Shown one piece after another: positions 22,710 through 26,105 of a DNA stretch of 26,105 bases. Location of the stretch: IMG/VR virus record IMGVR_UViG_3300023179_000450, positions 1 to 26,105 of that record, one strand, 5' to 3'. The stretch comes from a virus. The position numbers and the translations under genes are program-made. Under the pieces are notes generated by a model. It was given only the letters and a program-made list of their open reading frames with translations. It was not told the origin of the DNA and did not search any database. Position 1 is the first letter of the stretch; the number at the start of each line of letters is the position of its first letter.

Positions 22710-22953
22710 TTTCTTCCTCTTTATTCAACAGTGGAAAAGTCTCATCTAGCTTTATTACCGCATCTTTTAAATTTGCTTGTTCGCACTTATCTCTTAGGAT
22801 ATGCCATAAATTAACAATTTCAATAAAAGTGTCTGTTTTACCCTTTAGTTTTTGTGATAAAAATTGGTATGCAGACGTTAAGTTCATGCTTGATAGCATC
22901 AATAATATGGCAGCTAAAACAGCAACAGTTCTTAAAACATTATCAATATTCAT
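22702..22953 (-). CDS. Small single-pass membrane protein
   Basis: An 83-residue protein. An N-terminal hydrophobic helix ('VLRTVAVLAAILLMLSSMNL', residues 6-25) is followed by about 55 mostly helical, polar residues ('FIEIVNLWHILRDKCEQANL', 'IKLDETFPLLNKEEENV'). The size and layout resemble small phage membrane proteins (holin-, spanin- or Rz-like), but no specific family is recognised. The start overlaps the stop of the preceding gene (ATGA), with GGAG upstream. Confidence 0.65.
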   Translation of the reverse strand: MNIDNVLRTVAVLAAILLMLSSMNLTSAYQFLSQKLKGKTDTFIEIVNLWHILRDKCEQANLKDAVIKLDETFPLLNKEEENV

Positions 22954-23339
22954 TTGTTCTCCAATATTATAAGTGGCTTAAATTTTAAATCTTTTTCCTT
23001 GAGTATTTGTTTGTTTACTCCATGATATTGACATGGGGTTTTATGACCGTCTCCATGTACTATTATACCCGTACCCTTACAAATACATTTTGCTGGATCT
23101 GGATCTTCCATAGGTATTACAACTACTGGAGGTTTAGGTACAATAAATATTTTAGCTTCTGCCTCATCGAAAGCCTTTTTGGATTGTAGCTTCCAATCTT
23201 CTACATAGTTTTTGTACATATCAGTAATATCTTTTGTTTCAAGATTATAGCAAGTGCGATCTTGCAAAGTCATATTAAAACATGAAAATATTAAACTGAT
23301 GCCTATGAGAGAAAATAGCAATATATCTTTTTTTTTCAT
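22950..23339 (-). CDS. Exported or lipoprotein-like protein with cysteine/glycine motif
   Basis: A 129-residue protein. An N-terminal signal segment ('KKKDILLFSLIGISLIFSC') is followed at C20 by a possible lipobox (I-F-S-C, not ideal). A helical part, a proline-rich stretch ('VPKPPVVVIPMEDPDP') and then 'CICKGTGIIVHGDGHKTPCQ' follow. The latter is a CxCxGxG motif with a later cysteine and histidine, reminiscent of a half DnaJ-type zinc module. The function is unknown. It could sit in the inner or outer membrane and bind zinc. GAGGA lies before the ATG, which overlaps the stop of the preceding large gene. Confidence 0.65.
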   Translation of the reverse strand: MKKKDILLFSLIGISLIFSCFNMTLQDRTCYNLETKDITDMYKNYVEDWKLQSKKAFDEAEAKIFIVPKPPVVVIPMEDPDPAKCICKGTGIIVHGDGHKTPCQYHGVNKQILKEKDLKFKPLIILENK

Positions 23340-25066
23340 TATTTGTCCTCGTTTGATTTTGCAATAAATAAATATTGTAGTTCTTGTATTCCAGAATCGC
23401 TTGTCAGACCGCTAAGAGCAACGCCGTTTGGTAGAGTTGTATATATTGGGCTGAATATTAAACCGCCATCAACTCTATTAGTACCTAGAACACCGCTTCT
23501 CAACGGTAAGCCACTACCTTGTTGTAATACAGAATATTCCACATAATCATTTGCGTTTATAGAAAATCCATATGTAGTATTTTGAATAGCAATTACTTCT
23601 TCTTTAATCCCACTTTCGGATGATGAGAATGATGTGTTTCTAAATACACCGCTTTGTTCTAAGCGATCAAAAATAATAGAATCAAGTAAACTTGTAGTTC
23701 CAGCAAATGTTTCTGAAGCTTGAACTAAAGTGCCACTTCCAGCAGTATTTGTTACTGTCGTATCAAAATTTGTTTTTCTACAAGCAATTGGACCTAAAAA
23801 TCCAGAAGGAGATAATCCATCTTCACAATCTATAATGTATATGTCATCTATGAGTGTAGAATATTGTGTCGTAAATGGAGAAATGCCATAAAATTTCAAT
23901 TGCCCAAAAGCAATATTTGATAGACTTCTACTCCTTGGTGTGTATTTTGTTACAACTGCGTTTATATCGAATCCATTATCTTCATTGCCGGGGAATGAAG
24001 TTACTATAGTATTTTTTCTTACTGGAATATTAACAGTTAAGTAATCATATCCACCACCAAACGAGTTATTATACTCAATATTATTAATTTTAAATTTTGA
24101 AAATCTACTATCAGATGAAGCAGTTACAACTTTTATATTTCCATCCTGTAAGACTGTAAAGCTTGAACCGTTACTAGCAACAGCTGGATTAGTTAATGTT
24201 CCACTTTGACTTACACCAGAAACTAATGGAAGTCCAGGATTAAATGGCCCAAAAGATCCATCTATCTTTCTACTAGTTTCGTTTCTATTAATTCTAATCT
24301 TAAATTGTTCTCTATTATTTCTTAAGTCAAATTCAATTTCTATATAATTCCAATAATTAAAATATACTCTATTATTTTTATTAGGGGTTACTATTAAGGG
24401 TGGTGCTATTAAACTTAGATAATTTGTATCATTTATATTATTTGAAGCCATATTTAAAAGTGGTGCTTCTTGTAAATCTCCATTTCGATCAAAACTCATA
24501 GAATAATATTGGTATGAAGAGTTGAATATAGTTACCCCAATAGTTCCGTTAACGCTAGATTCATGGTTAGACTCATTAGTTCGAAAAGATCTATGAGATT
24601 TATAGTGAGATAATATAACTTGCCCACTACTATTTAAAGAAACAACTAGAGATGGACTATATTCACTGTCCGCTATCAATGCTATTGGCGAGAATTGCAT
24701 TTCGTCACCTAATGCCCCATAAGAGCCGCCGTTTGGAATAGATGGCAAAATAGAAAAACCAACAATACCATGTTCAATATTTTTGTTAAATGGAATGTTT
24801 ACCAAGGGAGAAAAATATCTACCATTTATAGATGCAGGATTACCACCAAATGAACTAGCGCTTACTGTATCAATTTTGATAAATTTTAAATTAGGAAGAT
24901 CATTTTTATTTTTGATATTGTTTCCATATAGCAACGTAGAATTTTGCAAAGATATAGGTGGGGTTGCAGAGCCTGGAAATAAATTTCCAGAAGGCATATT
25001 AAGTGTTCTAGCAACATCTTTGTATGATGAATATCCCTCAAAACCTTCAAAATTTGTTATACCCAT
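23339..25066 (-). CDS. Phage structural protein, probably tail fibre/tail-associated
   Basis: A 575-residue protein, Ser/Asn/Gly/Thr-rich, almost wholly beta-strand by composition, with almost no cysteine. It starts 'MGITNFEGFEGYSSYKDVA' and shows patterns like 'YFNYWNYIEIEFDLRNNREQ' and 'FKIRINRNE', which are of the kind seen in concanavalin-like jelly-roll domains in phage tail proteins. 'LIDDIYIIDCEDGLSPSGFL', a typical 'IDDIYI.D' edge strand of such jelly-rolls followed by a G-P turn, supports that. No enzyme motif is evident. AGGAG lies before the ATG. A carbohydrate-binding or fibre role is inference. Confidence 0.65.
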   Translation of the reverse strand: MGITNFEGFEGYSSYKDVARTLNMPSGNLFPGSATPPISLQNSTLLYGNNIKNKNDLPNLKFIKIDTVSASSFGGNPASINGRYFSPLVNIPFNKNIEHGIVGFSILPSIPNGGSYGALGDEMQFSPIALIADSEYSPSLVVSLNSSGQVILSHYKSHRSFRTNESNHESSVNGTIGVTIFNSSYQYYSMSFDRNGDLQEAPLLNMASNNINDTNYLSLIAPPLIVTPNKNNRVYFNYWNYIEIEFDLRNNREQFKIRINRNETSRKIDGSFGPFNPGLPLVSGVSQSGTLTNPAVASNGSSFTVLQDGNIKVVTASSDSRFSKFKINNIEYNNSFGGGYDYLTVNIPVRKNTIVTSFPGNEDNGFDINAVVTKYTPRSRSLSNIAFGQLKFYGISPFTTQYSTLIDDIYIIDCEDGLSPSGFLGPIACRKTNFDTTVTNTAGSGTLVQASETFAGTTSLLDSIIFDRLEQSGVFRNTSFSSSESGIKEEVIAIQNTTYGFSINANDYVEYSVLQQGSGLPLRSGVLGTNRVDGGLIFSPIYTTLPNGVALSGLTSDSGIQELQYLFIAKSNEDK

Positions 25067-25078
25067 TTTATCTCCTAA

Positions 25079-25303
25079 TTATGCTCCGATTATAGTAGTG
25101 TTACCAAGAGTGTAATAAGTAACATCATCGAACCTGTTGGTGAATTTATTTTCTAAAGTATTGTACATTACATTGGTTTCAAAAACTGAATCTATTTTTT
25201 TATAAGAACCTGTTGGTAAACATGATACTATAATACTTCCATTATTACTAATTTCTTTATTTGTCACTATGTTTGTACAAACGTCTGTAGTTGTTATTGG
25301 CAT
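25079..25303 (-). CDS. Hypothetical small protein, probably virion-associated
   Basis: A 74-residue protein of unknown family. Strand-like and polar ('DVCTNIVTNKEISNNGSIIV', 'TYYTLGNTTIIGA'), with two cysteines and no membrane segment. AAAAGGGG lies 6 bases before the ATG. It is placed between the peptidase gene and the tail-like gene with small gaps of 12 bases on both sides, so it probably belongs to the same structural group. Confidence 0.6.
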   Translation of the reverse strand: MPITTTDVCTNIVTNKEISNNGSIIVSCLPTGSYKKIDSVFETNVMYNTLENKFTNRFDDVTYYTLGNTTIIGA

Positions 25304-25314
25304 ATATACCCCTT

Positions 25315-26105
25315 TTAGAAAATTTTGTCTATTGTCCAGTTTACTTTTCTTGGTGGAAAGCCATCCACATCACTAAATACCCAAGAACCATTACCGGAAA
25401 GCATTTCTGCTGCATCTTTTTCTCTAATCCAAAAACTTCCATCTGGTTGATCATGTCTTTTAGGGCCATTATTCCAAATTCCCCAAGAATTTTGTACCAA
25501 GAATAAAGTTTCTTTGTAAATCTCATGAGTATCGTCCATTCCTACCCAAGCCATCGCGTGCGCCCAAGACCCAGAGCGTGAAGCTATACCATGCTTATCT
25601 CTGCGACTAGAAAAGCCAGACATAGAACATACACTAATACCATAACCATTAGCAATAGCATCTCTTGCTTGTTCTATTGTGCTAATGAGTGAGATTGTTT
25701 TAACTGGATTCTTTTTTGCTTCATTAATTAGCTCTTGTGGAATTCCAGTTCTACCCCACTTGCCACCAATGCTAGAATATGTAGATAAATCTATGTCTCC
25801 GTATTGTTTGCGTATTAACAATCCACCTACTTTATTAACAAATCGTGCAGCTACAGAACATGACATTCCTTCTCCACCATGACCTCTGGAGCCATAGATT
25901 CCTTCTACAGCCCCTCTTGCTATAAATTCTTCACGTTCCCCATTTATTATTTCGCATGAACGTGTTACATCTACAGCATTTCGTGTAGAATGTGAAACAC
26001 AATCTCCTTGAACTTGTTTTTCAGATGGTCCAAAATTAGGATCAAATTTTAACAAATTTTTAAATGGTAGTGCAAGTTTACCTTTTCCATTTCCATATAA
26101 ATCAT
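25315..26105 (-). CDS. Papain-family (C1) cysteine peptidase, partial at right edge
   Basis: The frame is open to the window end, beyond the first apparent start at 26055 (a TTG), so the true N-terminus lies outside. At least 262 residues are seen. 'KQVQGDCVSHSTRNA' holds the catalytic cysteine with its oxyanion glutamine, 'GSWAHAMAWVGMD' the histidine and 'FLVQNSWGIWNNG' the asparagine, the C1A triad in order. 'DGSFWIREKDA' and the 'SISVCSMSGF' region also fit. Such peptidases in phage structural regions may process virion or host-surface proteins. Its substrate is unknown. It lies at the head of the structural group. Confidence 0.88.
   Translation of the reverse strand, partial: DLYGNGKGKLALPFKNLLKFDPNFGPSEKQVQGDCVSHSTRNAVDVTRSCEIINGEREEFIARGAVEGIYGSRGHGGEGMSCSVAARFVNKVGGLLIRKQYGDIDLSTYSSIGGKWGRTGIPQELINEAKKNPVKTISLISTIEQARDAIANGYGISVCSMSGFSSRRDKHGIASRSGSWAHAMAWVGMDDTHEIYKETLFLVQNSWGIWNNGPKRHDQPDGSFWIREKDAAEMLSGNGSWVFSDVDGFPPRKVNWTIDKIF

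Overview
This 26.1 kb window is a stretch of a tailed bacteriophage genome (Caudoviricetes-like), probably from an uncultured or environmental phage. It is AT-rich and every credible gene is on the minus strand. Genes abut or overlap by 1-35 bases, most have a clear AGGAG-type ribosome binding site, and there is no stretch over 300 bases without a gene. The host cannot be named. Class Ia ribonucleotide reductase suggests an oxygen-using host, and the standard genetic code fits throughout. The genes are described here in the direction of transcription, from high to low coordinates.

(1) 26105-23339 is a virion or envelope end: a papain-fold cysteine peptidase cut by the window edge, a 74-residue protein, and a 575-residue beta-rich protein that looks like a tail or fibre component. 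(2) 23339-21617 holds four small membrane or exported proteins of unknown function. (3) 21597-16254 is nucleotide metabolism: NrdA, NrdB, dUTPase, a PhoH ATPase, a FmdB-type zinc ribbon and small unknowns. (4) 16257-8774 is replication and recombination: a RecA-like recombinase, a Vsr/DUF559-like nuclease, a zinc-ribbon protein, a DnaB-type helicase, a DnaG-like primase, a dNMP kinase and a RecB/Cas4-like exonuclease. (5) 8764-6402 carries a conserved phage protein, a GIY-YIG endonuclease, a DUF6356-like membrane protein and an Ig-like beta-sandwich protein, and ends in a strong hairpin terminator. (6) 6346-1132 is the DNA polymerase locus. (7) 1130-1 holds an SSB-like OB-fold protein and the start of a GT4 glycosyltransferase.

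The outstanding feature is the polymerase locus. The bacterial-type DNA polymerase III alpha (DnaE) is encoded in three pieces. The first ends, and the second begins, with the two halves of a compact split intein (89 and 35 residues) placed exactly in the GPGRG/SAAG active-site motif, so protein trans-splicing is predicted to join them. The second and third pieces are separated by three other genes: an HNH endonuclease, a DEDDh proofreading-type exonuclease and an endonuclease VII homologue. No intein is visible at that second break, so the thumb/fingers piece probably assembles non-covalently. The PHP domain of piece one has lost its metal-binding residues, which fits proofreading supplied by the exonuclease encoded inside the fractured gene. 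Together the genes give the phage its own replisome (DnaE, DnaB, primase, SSB, exonuclease), recombination system and dNTP supply.
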